Of a DNA stretch of 64,000 nt, positions 36,643-44,973 are shown one piece after another. The notes under the pieces were generated by a model. It ran no database searches. It was not told the DNA's origin and saw only the letters and a program-made list of their open reading frames with translations. The stretch comes from Romboutsia lituseburensis DSM 797 (GTDB lineage: Bacteria; Bacillota; Clostridia; Peptostreptococcales; Peptostreptococcaceae), in contig NZ_FNGW01000001.1 in assembly GCF_900103615.1 (NCBI RefSeq), positions 496,001-560,000 of the forward strand, given 5' to 3'. How positions within the stretch are numbered: the stretch's first letter is position 1; every line of letters begins with the position of its first letter. The translations under genes were made by a program, and so were the position numbers.

Positions 36643-37524
36643 GTGGATATCAAGACACTCAAGTATTTTTTGCAGATATGCAAAGATGGTAGTTTTTCTA
36701 AAGCATCTAAAAATCTTTATATTTCTCAACAAGGACTAAGTAAAGCTATAGGTAACTTAGAAAAAGAACTTAATGTTCCATTGTTTAATAGAAATTCAAG
36801 TGGAAATGAGTTAACAAAATATGGACAATATTTACAAAATAAAGCTATTTCAATAGTTTATCAATTCGATATTTTAGATAAAGGGATAAAAAGTATGATT
36901 AACGAAAATAAAGTTCATTTAAAAATAGGTGTTTCTTTCGGTGTTTTGAATGCTTTATCTCTTGATATAATAAATGAATTTAAAATCCTATATCCAGATA
37001 TAGTGCTAAATATTAAAGAGTATACAGATTTTAAATGTGAAGAGGCTGTTTTAAATAATAAAGTAGATTTAGGATTTGCTATTTCACATTTTGATGAAAG
37101 TTTATTTAATTCTCGATTTGTAAAATCAGAAAATCTATATGCTATTGTTAATAAAAATCATCATTTATGTAACTTAAAAGAAATGAAATTTGAGGACTTG
37201 AAAGATGAAAAAATAATAATTAATAGCAATAAATCTAAGTTACGTCATAATTTTTTAATTAAATGCCTAGAAAATAAGTTTGACCCTAATATTTATATAG
37301 AAAGCGATGAAATGATTCTTATTCATGACTTAAGTAAACGTGATGAAGGCATTGGAATTAGTATTGATTTTGCTCATACTCCAACTTGTAAAATACGCTA
37401 TATCCCTTTTAAAGATTCTACATTTACTTGGGATATAAACATGATTACTAAAAAGAATAAAATTATAGCTTCTAATTTGCAAGCATTTATTGATTATATT
37501 TTAGAAAAAACTAAAACAATTTAA
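36643..37524 (+). CDS. LysR-family transcriptional regulator
   Basis: A regulator of 293 residues. Residues 1-60 are the LysR winged helix (TLKYFLQICKDGSFSKASKN, LYISQQGLSKAIGNLEKEL); the rest is a type II periplasmic-binding effector domain (residues 90-290). The start is GTG at 36643, 7-8 nt after GAGGGGG. It is divergent from cooS by 244 bp, so it may control CO dehydrogenase, possibly with itself. The effector is not evident. Confidence 0.92.
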   Translation: MDIKTLKYFLQICKDGSFSKASKNLYISQQGLSKAIGNLEKELNVPLFNRNSSGNELTKYGQYLQNKAISIVYQFDILDKGIKSMINENKVHLKIGVSFGVLNALSLDIINEFKILYPDIVLNIKEYTDFKCEEAVLNNKVDLGFAISHFDESLFNSRFVKSENLYAIVNKNHHLCNLKEMKFEDLKDEKIIINSNKSKLRHNFLIKCLENKFDPNIYIESDEMILIHDLSKRDEGIGISIDFAHTPTCKIRYIPFKDSTFTWDINMITKKNKIIASNLQAFIDYILEKTKTI

Positions 37525-37771
37525 TTTTATAGTACTTTAAACTAAAGGCCTTTAAGTTTAAGTAATTCTTACTCCTATTATTATAGGCAATTCTAATAGG
37601 TGTTTTACTATAAAAAGCAAGCTACATACAAAAGGATAGAAATCCGTATGTATTATAAATATGATTTGTTGGGGTTCATATTTATATTTTAATTGTAACA
37701 AATACTAACATATATGAAAAACACTTATTAGTTGTTAAATATACAACTAATAGGGATATAAATTTTTCAGC
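37525..37771. repeat. Intergenic region packed with inverted repeats
   Basis: No gene is seen, but successive hairpin-forming repeats fill the region: an imperfect repeat centred on GGCC (37534-37563); CCTATTA/TAATAGG (37574-37600), which competes with a smaller CCTAT/ATAGG hairpin; a stem TACATAC/GTATGTA with inner GGAT/ATCC and a one-sided AAAA bulge (37623-37652); a 10-bp stem with an 11-nt loop containing TTGGGG (37655-37685); and TATTAGTTGT/ACAACTAATA (37726-37752), which repeats the candidate LysR site. The set could be a structured RNA on either strand. I do not recognise a known riboswitch. Confidence 0.55.
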
Positions 37772-37810
37772 AAAAAACACTTTAACTAATTATTAATTAA
37801 AGTGTTTTTT
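37772..37810. terminator. Bidirectional intrinsic terminator
   Basis: A 14-bp perfect stem (37772-37785 with 37797-37810, 11-nt loop) has T runs on both strands. It ends the two-component operon on the minus strand and could end a rightward RNA from the hairpin region. Confidence 0.9.
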
Positions 37811-37830
37811 ATCATATCTAATTTAATTTT

Positions 37831-38739
37831 TTATATGTCTTCTGTCTTAAATTTAATTTTAAATTCAACCCAACCTTCATTTATACTTAGTTCAATTTCG
37901 CCATCCATTAGCTCAACTAAAAATTTTGTTATAGTAAGTCCAAGTCCTGAACTTTGATTATTTCTTGAGCTATTTTTCATATAAAATCTATCAAATAAAA
38001 ATTTGCCATCTTCTTTCTGTAAATCATCGGTATCATTAACGAAAACTAAATTAACTTCTTTACCTATTATCTCTAAACATATTTTAAATCTACTCTTACC
38101 GTACTTAATAGCATTTTGAATTAAATTAGCAAATACTCTTTCTATAGCATTTTTATCCAATTTAAGATATATAGGTTTTTGTTCTAAACTTATATCAACA
38201 TTAATACCCTTAGCTTCAAAATCGTTATAATATACCAGTACCTGCTCTCTAAGGACCATATTAATATCTATCATTTCTAAATCAAGATTATATTCCTTAT
38301 TTTCTAATCTAGATAAATCATAAAAAACCTGAATTAAGTTTTGTAAACCTTTAGCTCTTCTTTCTACTACTGAAATATACTCTTTCTTTTCCTCTTCAGA
38401 AGCATTTTCATCATTCACAAGCTCTAGATATCCTCTAATAGATGTTAGTGGTGTTCTTAAGTCATGAGATATATTTTCTATTTCTCTTTTTATTTCTTCT
38501 TCTCTTCTTATAAATTTAATTTTCTCAAGTTGAGCTTTTTCTAAATATTTATTTATTTCACTTAGTAATCTTTCAAAATTTTTATCAGGATGCTTGAATA
38601 ATAGCTTTCGATTGCTTTCTATATTAGCACAAATTTCATTAAGATTTTTTGTTGTATCATTAATATTTTTAGAAAGCAAGAAAAAGCGTGCAGAAAAATA
38701 CACGCTTGGTATTAACAAAATAATTAAAATCCATTCCAT
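37831..38739 (-). CDS. Sensor histidine kinase
   Basis: A kinase of 302 residues with a single N-terminal membrane helix (residues 4-22), a coiled linker (25-85), a HisKA domain (NISHDLRTPLTSIRGYL, His92) and a HATPase domain (NLIQNAIKYG, LFDRFYMKN, SGLGLTITKFLVELMDG). It has no sensory domain outside the membrane. The start is the ATG at 38739, 10 nt after AGGAG; a GTG nine bases earlier is too close to it. It is last in the operon after an ABC transporter, which suggests that the transporter itself takes part in sensing. Confidence 0.92.
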   Translation of the reverse strand: MEWILIILLIPSVYFSARFFLLSKNINDTTKNLNEICANIESNRKLLFKHPDKNFERLLSEINKYLEKAQLEKIKFIRREEEIKREIENISHDLRTPLTSIRGYLELVNDENASEEEKKEYISVVERRAKGLQNLIQVFYDLSRLENKEYNLDLEMIDINMVLREQVLVYYNDFEAKGINVDISLEQKPIYLKLDKNAIERVFANLIQNAIKYGKSRFKICLEIIGKEVNLVFVNDTDDLQKEDGKFLFDRFYMKNSSRNNQSSGLGLTITKFLVELMDGEIELSINEGWVEFKIKFKTEDI

Positions 38740-38760
38740 TGTCTGCACACTCCTTTTAAT

Positions 38761-39540
38761 CTATTTAATATCTCTTTTTTTAAATAATACAAGTCCTAGT
38801 GTATAAAATATTATAGTTCCTATAATACCTACTACAAAACATTTTATAAATACTTGTTTATCCATCCAGCTCATAAGTACACTTACACTGCCTTCCTGAT
38901 AAGTATACGTACTCATAATATTAATTGGCATACAACTAGATATTTTATTAAATACTACAATTTTTTTTCCTAGCATTGATAAAATTTTAGGTATTACCAT
39001 CATTATTATTATCCAGGTAGTCCATACTGATATTTCATTTTCAAATATAAAATATAGACAATGTGCTAAAATAACACCAACTAAAAATAACGGAATACAT
39101 GCTACTATAGCTCTAATTAAATAATTAAAATGTAAAATACCACTATCTTCAAGCATAATATATGCACTTATAATATATGATGCACTAATCAATACTAAAT
39201 TTATTGTGCCTATAACAATTTCTACGAAGAATTTACTAAAATATATTTGACTTCTTGAAATTCCATAAGAAATAGAATTTTTAAGTGTATTATGTTTAAA
39301 TTCTTGACTACACATTAATGAAACAAATACTAAACATATTAGGATTATAGGAGTCATACATGTGTAAAAACTACTGAATGAAAAAGCTGTACTTCCATAT
39401 CTAAAACTAGGATCGTTATTTGCAAATGTGCCTAAAACTATATTTAAAAAACATGCAAATGCCATAAATCCAAATAAAAATATATAATTTCCTTTTGTAT
39501 TTATATTTCTGTAAAACTCACTTTTTATATAATTAAGCAT
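38761..39540 (-). CDS. ABC-2 type transporter permease
   Basis: Membrane protein of 259 residues with six helices, beginning MLNYIKSEFYRN and containing MCSQEFKHNTLKNSISYGIS, typical of permeases in the lantibiotic-immunity and bacitracin-resistance (NukE/BcrB-like) group. Its ATG overlaps the end of the ATPase gene by 8 bp and its ribosome site is inside that gene, so the two are coupled. It probably exports or expels a membrane-active peptide together with the ATPase. Confidence 0.85.
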   Translation of the reverse strand: MLNYIKSEFYRNINTKGNYIFLFGFMAFACFLNIVLGTFANNDPSFRYGSTAFSFSSFYTCMTPIILICLVFVSLMCSQEFKHNTLKNSISYGISRSQIYFSKFFVEIVIGTINLVLISASYIISAYIMLEDSGILHFNYLIRAIVACIPLFLVGVILAHCLYFIFENEISVWTTWIIIMMVIPKILSMLGKKIVVFNKISSCMPINIMSTYTYQEGSVSVLMSWMDKQVFIKCFVVGIIGTIIFYTLGLVLFKKRDIK

Positions 39541-40453
39541 TTTCAGCCACCCCCATCAAAGACATATAATAACTTTCAAGATCTATAGATTTTTCATCTA
39601 ATGCCATTAAGCCTATTTTATTAGAAATTGCAAGCTCACTTATTTCCTCAGGTGATCTATTAATATCAAACACCTGTATTACATCTTCAGATATAACTTT
39701 AAATTCTTTATATCCTAAATTTTGCTCTAAAAGTGCAGCTAATTTTTTTGAATTAGTTACTTTCACCTCTAAAAAACTTTGACATTTTTTCTCAAGATCT
39801 TTAGCTGATAACTCTTCAACTAATCTACCTTTATTTAAAAAACCATAACAAGTTGCAATATTTGATAGTTCAGTTAATATATGACTTGATATTAAAATAG
39901 TAATGTTTTTTTCTTTATTTAATTTTAACAGTAGATTTCTAATTTCAATAATTCCCGATGGATCTAATCCATTTATAGGTTCATCAAGAATTAATAAATC
40001 TGGCTCATTCATCATTGCAAGAGCTAATCCTAATCTTTGCTTCATACCTAAAGATAAATCTTCAAATTTTTTCTTTTTTGCCTCATATAATCCTACTTCT
40101 TTAAGTACTTTATCTATCTTTTCTTTACCTGGGATACCTCTTTGCAAACGATAATACTCCATATTTTTAAAAACTGTAAGTTTTGGATAAAAACTTGGTG
40201 TTTCTATAATTACACCTGTTCTTTTTCTAACTAAATTTAAATCTTTTTCTGAGGATTTAGAAAATAATTCAAAACTTCCCCTACTTAGTTGAGACTGACC
40301 AGTCAATATTTTAAGTAACGTAGTTTTACCTGCACCATTATTTCCTACTAATCCATATATATCCCCTTGATTTACATTTATATTTACATCTATCAATGCA
40401 TTGCAATTTTTATATGACTTTGATAATTTATACGTCTTTATAACTTCCTTCAT
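39533..40453 (-). CDS. ABC transporter ATP-binding protein (BcrA/NukF type)
   Basis: ATPase of 306 residues with Walker A (GNNGAGKTT), signature LSLGMKQR, Walker B (LLILDEPINGLDP) and H-loop (ISSHILTEL). The signature with MKQR and the C-terminal extension of about 90 residues fit the BcrA/LanF group associated with peptide antibiotic resistance. The start is the ATG at 40453 after AAGGAGGG; a longer frame to 40483 lacks a ribosome site. It follows the response regulator after a 102-bp gap that carries tandem repeats. Confidence 0.92.
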   Translation of the reverse strand: MKEVIKTYKLSKSYKNCNALIDVNINVNQGDIYGLVGNNGAGKTTLLKILTGQSQLSRGSFELFSKSSEKDLNLVRKRTGVIIETPSFYPKLTVFKNMEYYRLQRGIPGKEKIDKVLKEVGLYEAKKKKFEDLSLGMKQRLGLALAMMNEPDLLILDEPINGLDPSGIIEIRNLLLKLNKEKNITILISSHILTELSNIATCYGFLNKGRLVEELSAKDLEKKCQSFLEVKVTNSKKLAALLEQNLGYKEFKVISEDVIQVFDINRSPEEISELAISNKIGLMALDEKSIDLESYYMSLMGVAENA

Positions 40454-40528
40454 TTTTATACCCTCCTTATTTCTTCTAATCAACCTTATACTAACAATGA
40501 TATCTAAAAATTTTTAATAAAGATTCAA

Positions 40529-40550
40529 GAAAGTTTAAAGAAAGTTTAAA
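40529..40550 (-). promoter_or_regulatory. Tandem 11-bp repeats, candidate response-regulator site
   Basis: GAAAGTTTAAA occurs twice in immediate succession (40529-40539 and 40540-40550), just beyond the response-regulator stop. On the minus strand a TTGAAT lies next to the repeats, 16-17 nt before an AGATAT/TAGATA -10-like sequence. Direct repeats spaced by about one helical turn are typical of OmpR-type regulator sites, so this is probably an internal promoter for the ABC-kinase genes activated by the adjacent regulator. Confidence 0.7.
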
Positions 40551-40555
40551 GATTT

Positions 40556-41251
40556 TTACTTATTATTTAATTTAAATCCAATTCCCCAAACTGTTTTTAT
40601 ATACTCTTCATCTTTTTCTATACTTTTAATTTTTTTTCTGATATTACTCACATGAACATTTACAGAGTTATCTTCTCCATAATATCCATTTTTCCATACC
40701 TGTTCATATAATGATTCCCTTGAATATACTTTATCTGGATTTTTAAGTAAAATACACAATATATCAAATTCATGTCCCGTTAAATATATCTCTTGCCCAT
40801 TAACTTTAACTTGTCTTGCATCTTCATATAATGATAAGTTTTTAAATTTATGTACTTTGTTTTCTTTTTGCTTATCTCCAAATTTTTTGTATCTTCTTAT
40901 GTGAGAATTCACCCTCGCTAAAATTTCTTCAGATTCAAATGGCTTTGTAACATAATCATCTGCCCCTATATTTAAAACTTTAACTTTATCTTCAAGAGAT
41001 GTTTTTGCTGATATTACAATTATTGGTATTTGTTTTTGTTGTCTTACATTAGCTATTAATTCCTCTCCTGTTATTCCAGGTAACATTAAATCCAGTAAAA
41101 TAATATCAAATTCTGATATGGATAATTGTAAACCTGCTTCACTTCCTGAAAAAGCCTGAGTCACTTTATATTCACGCTTTTTCAAAGTTTTTGCTAGTAG
41201 ATTATTTATATCAACGTCATCTTCAACTATTAAAATATGTTCCCTATTCAC
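40556..41251 (-). CDS. OmpR-family response regulator
   Basis: A regulator of 231 residues: receiver domain with acidic pocket EDD (residues 10-12), phosphoacceptor Asp54 in LLDLMLPG, and the KPF lysine motif, then an OmpR winged helix (LTGHEFDILCILLKNPDKVYS, VHVSNIRKKI). The start is GTG at 41251, 6 nt after GGGGG. It is first in the set regulator-ATPase-permease-kinase, an arrangement common for peptide-antibiotic sensing and resistance. It probably binds the 11-bp repeats next to its own stop codon. Confidence 0.94.
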   Translation of the reverse strand: MNREHILIVEDDVDINNLLAKTLKKREYKVTQAFSGSEAGLQLSISEFDIILLDLMLPGITGEELIANVRQQKQIPIIVISAKTSLEDKVKVLNIGADDYVTKPFESEEILARVNSHIRRYKKFGDKQKENKVHKFKNLSLYEDARQVKVNGQEIYLTGHEFDILCILLKNPDKVYSRESLYEQVWKNGYYGEDNSVNVHVSNIRKKIKSIEKDEEYIKTVWGIGFKLNNK

Positions 41252-41384
41252 AATATTCCCCCTTACTTAAATGTATTTATTTTCCATTTTTATAATAACA
41301 TAGTTTATAATTTGTGGATAAAAATATGTTATATTATGCATAAATAAATTTGACTATACACTTTAGCTTATGATAATACATGTA

Positions 41385-41411
41385 AAAAGGATGCTCAAAG
41401 CGCATCCTTTT
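41385..41411 (-). terminator. Intrinsic terminator
   Basis: A 10-bp perfect GC-containing stem (41385-41394 with 41402-41411, 7-nt loop) is followed on the minus strand by TTTTTAC, and on the plus strand by a T-rich stretch. It probably ends the transcript of the hypothetical gene at 41554; the rest of the 302-bp gap must hold the response-regulator promoter. Confidence 0.8.
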
Positions 41412-41553
41412 AATAATTTTTTAGTATATTATATATTTAAAGTAATTCTAGCTTAATGCCTATCTATAATTACTAAAGACTCTATCTTCACTAAATAAGA
41501 TCCTAAAGTATTATTTCTAAATTTAAGTAATCTGTACATATTATAATACTAAT

Positions 41554-42264
41554 CTAATGTTTTTTTCTTTCATCATAATTTGATAAAAAAATACCTTTAC
41601 TTAGTACGTTTAGCTTTGAATTTAATAACTCTATTACTGTTTCAATTACTCCTATAGTATCAAAATTTACAGTTCCAACTATTCTTTGTTCTATTAAAAG
41701 TTCATAGTACTCATTATAGATTTCTTTTATCGGATACATTCCTATTGGAGCATCTACATAAGGATTTATTGATGTATTTACAGTTTTATTAGGTGTATAT
41801 ATAGAATCTAAATATTCTTTAGGTCTTTTAGATATGTCTATTAAATATTTGTTTTTTCCACAATTTACAGAAACTTTATAATTATCTTTAAACTTTGACG
41901 TACAAGCATTGTTAGTAGCAAAACTTTCCTGATTAAATATTTCTATTAGTTTGCCATTTTCATAGGTATAAATAACTCCTATTTCAAAACCTCCACTACC
42001 TCCATATCCACCTCTTACCATGATTTCAGATTTTTTATCTCCTGTAAAATCCCCTATAAAAAGTTGCATATTGTAGCCACTATATGGAAATTTTATACTA
42101 ATCGATTCATCATTTTCTCTATTTAATACTAACTCAATATTATCTAAATAATTACTATCTTCATATGGATATGTTCCTAATAATATTACTTTGTCATTAG
42201 AGTTTTCACCTGTTACATTCGCTTCTTTCATTTCAACTACAGTCTGCTTTTTTTTATCATTCAT
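41554..42264 (-). CDS. Hypothetical protein with an FG-GAP/VCBS-like segment
   Basis: A protein of 236 residues with no signal peptide or membrane helix. The segment NMQLFIGDFTGDKKSEIMVRGGYG (residues about 65-88; core GDFTGDKKSEIMV) looks like an FG-GAP/VCBS calcium-binding blade motif, and the following strands (FEIGVIYTYENGKLIEIFN) continue a beta-rich fold. The last 60 residues are helical. The organisation resembles clostridial proteins of unknown role that carry a single such motif. It is monocistronic. No function is proposed. Confidence 0.7.
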   Translation of the reverse strand: MNDKKKQTVVEMKEANVTGENSNDKVILLGTYPYEDSNYLDNIELVLNRENDESISIKFPYSGYNMQLFIGDFTGDKKSEIMVRGGYGGSGGFEIGVIYTYENGKLIEIFNQESFATNNACTSKFKDNYKVSVNCGKNKYLIDISKRPKEYLDSIYTPNKTVNTSINPYVDAPIGMYPIKEIYNEYYELLIEQRIVGTVNFDTIGVIETVIELLNSKLNVLSKGIFLSNYDERKKH

Positions 42265-42357
42265 ATCTATTCTCCCTAAAAATATGTCTTAATAATATAC
42301 ATATGACATTTATTAGGATCTAGTTAATCTCTTCTATAAATTCTCTACTCTAAATGT

Positions 42358-43128
42358 TTATTTAGAAATAATCAACTCTAAGTCACACTCTTTTAGCTTT
42401 TCTATTATATTGATATCAGCTATTTCACTTGTAATTAATCCTGTCAAATCTTCCAGTCTTGCAAATGTGTAGTTTCCATCTCTATTAAATTTATTAATTT
42501 CGCTTAAAACATAACAACTCTTACTTGCTTTTAATATAGCTTGCTTTGTAATTCCATCTTCAACTTCACATGTAGATACACTATTGTCGTATACATCAAT
42601 ACCTGCTACTCCTAAAAAAGAAATATCAAATTTAAATCTACTTATTAAATCTATAGAAAATGCACCTAAAAATCCATCTTTATGTTTATTAAATGTTCCT
42701 CCTATAAAAATTAACTTTATATTACAACTTGTTGCAAATAACTGCATAATTTCTATCATATTAGTAACTACAGTTACAGATAAGTTTTTTTCTAATATTA
42801 TTTTTGCTAATTCTATATTTATAGTAGATAAACCTAAGAAAATAGTATCATTCTCTTTTATAAGCGATATAGCTTTTTGTGCTATTTTTTTCTTTTCTTC
42901 TAGATATACACTTTTTCTAGAATCTAAATGAACATTATGGACATTCGTTCTAAGAAAAACAGCACCTCCATATGTACGCTTTAATAATCCTTTTTTCTCA
43001 AGTGCTGTCAAATCTTTCCTAATGCAATCCTCCGTTACATTGAACTCATCACTTAACTCTTTAACTTTTACCTTTCCATTTTTATTTAATTTAGAAATTA
43101 TTTTATCGTGTCTTTCCTCAACAAACAT
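42358..43128 (-). CDS. DeoR/GlpR-family transcriptional regulator
   Basis: A regulator of 256 residues. Residues 1-58 are the DeoR helix-turn-helix (ERHDKIISKLNKNGKVKVKE, LSDEFNVTEDCIRKDLTALE, KKGLLKRTYGGAV). The rest is the DeoRC sugar-phosphate-binding domain (KKKIAQKAISLIKENDTIFL, VTNMIEIMQLF, IGGTFNKHKDGFLG). Such proteins repress sugar or polyol use genes and respond to a phosphorylated sugar. No catabolic gene is adjacent, so its targets are elsewhere. The ATG follows AAGGAGGG. Confidence 0.92.
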   Translation of the reverse strand: MFVEERHDKIISKLNKNGKVKVKELSDEFNVTEDCIRKDLTALEKKGLLKRTYGGAVFLRTNVHNVHLDSRKSVYLEEKKKIAQKAISLIKENDTIFLGLSTINIELAKIILEKNLSVTVVTNMIEIMQLFATSCNIKLIFIGGTFNKHKDGFLGAFSIDLISRFKFDISFLGVAGIDVYDNSVSTCEVEDGITKQAILKASKSCYVLSEINKFNRDGNYTFARLEDLTGLITSEIADINIIEKLKECDLELIISK

Positions 43129-43320
43129 AATACCCTCCTTATACTTAAATTATCTTTTAACTGTATCAAACAAATCAAATTGTAAAGTTTTTGTAAGTTA
43201 TTTAGAATATTTCTAACTACATTAATATAAATTTAATTTTTTAACAACTAATGTTTATTGTTAATATTCTTAAATAATATCATATAATGTATTTTATATA
43301 ACTATTAAGCTTAATTTTTT

Positions 43321-43411
43321 ATTGTTTTTTATTATTTTATATTTTTCATAAGCATTTTTTATATTTTAAAGATTGTTTTTTATTGTTTTTTATTATTTTT
43401 TATTGATTTTG
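43321..43411. repeat. Phased T-tract (A-tract) repeats
   Basis: Units close to ATTGTTTTTT recur at 10-bp steps: 43372-43381, 43382-43391, 43392-43401 and a degenerate 43402-43411, with two related units at 43321-43340. Six-base A-tracts in phase with the helix are a standard cause of intrinsic DNA bending. They lie in the 437-bp gap upstream of the DeoR-type gene; no ORF is seen there. Confidence 0.65.
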
Positions 43412-43447
43412 TGTAATAATAATAATATAATATTAAATATATAATGC

Positions 43448-43475
43448 AGCGTTATAAGATAATACTTAGCGTTAT
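43448..43475. repeat. Direct repeat AGCGTTAT at 20-bp spacing
   Basis: AGCGTTAT occurs at 43448-43455 and 43468-43475, two helical turns apart, just beside the phased A-tracts. It is a candidate operator; which protein binds it is not known. Confidence 0.5.
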
Positions 43476-43512
43476 GTTTTATATATTTTACTTTACAGCT
43501 GTTAATTATTAG

Positions 43513-43543
43513 AAAAGCTATCGGAAACCATCCAATAGCTTTT
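43513..43543 (-). terminator. Intrinsic terminator of the ketopantoate reductase-like gene
   Basis: A 9-bp stem (43513-43521 with 43535-43543), extended inside by GG/CC, has T-rich flanks on the minus strand. It lies 22 bp beyond the stop codon. Confidence 0.85.
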
Positions 43544-43565
43544 TATTATTATTTAATTTAATTAC

Positions 43566-44495
43566 TTAACTAATGATTAACTCTTCTTTTCCATGAATAA
43601 GATTAGTTATTAAATCATTATATAAAGTATCTATGTTAAATTCTTTACCTTTTTTAGAAATATATCCATTTATATAATCAATCTCCGTGTAACGTCCATT
43701 TTGAATTAAATCTTGGTGCATTGAAGGATAATGCTCTCCAGCTTTACTTGGATCATAAGTGCTCTCTACTAATCTTGCAACTTCCTCAACATCTAATTTA
43801 ACTCCAAATTTATTAGCAACATCACTAAATTCTTTTATTATGCTTCTAATTATTCTAGGAGCTTGTTTTAATTTACCAAACTGTTTTATGTTGCAATCTA
43901 GAATCGTACAACTACTATTTATGGCTCCATTTACACATGCTTTACGCCATATGGATAATAATACATTTTCACTATATATGGCATTAAGCCTTGCATCATT
44001 AAATATGTCACAAACTTGTTTTGCACATTCTTTCATTTCAGGATCAATATTTTGTATTTCTAAATTTCCTCCACCAGAAAGTTCAACATGACCTGGACCC
44101 TTTAAAGAAGCCGTCCATAAAGTAACACCCATAAAAATATTTTTATTATCAACATATTTTTCAATAGTTTCATTATGTCCTAACCCATTTAATAAACATA
44201 AAACCTTTGTATTTTTTCCTAAAATGCCTTTAATAGATTCTAGCATTGGCTCTAATCCCATTGATTTAGTAAATAAAATAATTAAATCAGGTATTTCTGT
44301 CGCTCTTTCAGGTAAAACAGCTGGTATTTTTACCTTTTTTATTAATCCATTATCGTTAGTAATTAAACCTTTTTTATTTATAGATTCTACATGTTCATGC
44401 CATGCATCAATTAAAATAACTTCATTTCCTGCTTCATGTAGCATATATCCAAAACGTGAACCCATTGCTCCGGCTCCAACAATTGAAATTTTCAT
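43566..44495 (-). CDS. Ketopantoate reductase family protein (PanE/ApbA)
   Basis: NADPH-dependent 2-dehydropantoate 2-reductase-like enzyme of 309 residues. The N-terminal Rossmann motif is VGAGAMGSRFGYML (residues 5-18); LFTKSMGL and CLLNGLGHNETIEKYV are family blocks, with Lys in TKS as the catalytic lysine and IWRKACVNGAINSSC the second catalytic segment. No other pantothenate genes are adjacent, so it may act in coenzyme A synthesis or on another 2-keto acid. The ATG follows GGAGAG. It is monocistronic with its own terminator. Confidence 0.9.
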   Translation of the reverse strand: MKISIVGAGAMGSRFGYMLHEAGNEVILIDAWHEHVESINKKGLITNDNGLIKKVKIPAVLPERATEIPDLIILFTKSMGLEPMLESIKGILGKNTKVLCLLNGLGHNETIEKYVDNKNIFMGVTLWTASLKGPGHVELSGGGNLEIQNIDPEMKECAKQVCDIFNDARLNAIYSENVLLSIWRKACVNGAINSSCTILDCNIKQFGKLKQAPRIIRSIIKEFSDVANKFGVKLDVEEVARLVESTYDPSKAGEHYPSMHQDLIQNGRYTEIDYINGYISKKGKEFNIDTLYNDLITNLIHGKEELIIS

Positions 44496-44973
44496 TACTT
44501 ACCAACTCTCCTCTCTAGTCAATATAAATATGTCTTTAGTAAGTTTAAGTTTTTAATATTAAATTTACATATTTGTTTTTGTATGCAATTAAATAAGCAA
44601 TGTTACTATATCATAACTTTAATAAAAATTACAAATATTAATAAAAATCCACAAGTTAATAAAAAATACCTTTAGATAAATTTAACTTTAACTAAAGATA
44701 TATTTTTATTAATATTATATATTTTTTTATACCCTTATTGATATAAGCTATTACAATTTTTAATTTCTACTTCATAAAATATGACTTTATTATAAAAAAT
44801 CGCTTGTATTAATTTGTTTAAACAAATCCCATCAAAACTGACATTAAAAGTGTTTTTATCTACATTTTTATTTCAAAAATCTATTTTAATTTCCCAGGTA
44901 ATTGTTCTGTTGTCAAATCATATACTTTTATTTACTTGCAATAATAGATATATTATATAAAAAATGCTTTAAT
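44496..44973. other. Intergenic region, 478 bp, with a 16-bp palindrome
   Basis: No ORF with a ribosome site is seen. The region is very AT-rich. It contains a perfect 16-bp palindrome ATTTGTTTAAACAAAT at 44812-44827, a possible operator for a dimeric repressor, and a weak dyad around 44671-44700. No terminator for the pentapeptide gene that ends at 44974 is convincing. Confidence 0.45.

Noticed and set aside
37525-37771. Hairpin-rich gap considered as a miniature transposon
   Set aside because: No matching terminal inverted repeats with target duplication were seen at its ends, and no second copy occurs in the window.
37831-41251. Two-component pair considered as the BceRS partner of the bceAB genes
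   Set aside because: The kinase has one membrane helix rather than the two of BceS, sits with its own BcrA/NukF-type transporter, and its likely operator is an 11-bp direct repeat.
43321-43411. T-rich repeats considered as a terminator
   Set aside because: No stem precedes the T-tracts; the 10-bp phasing fits bent DNA better.
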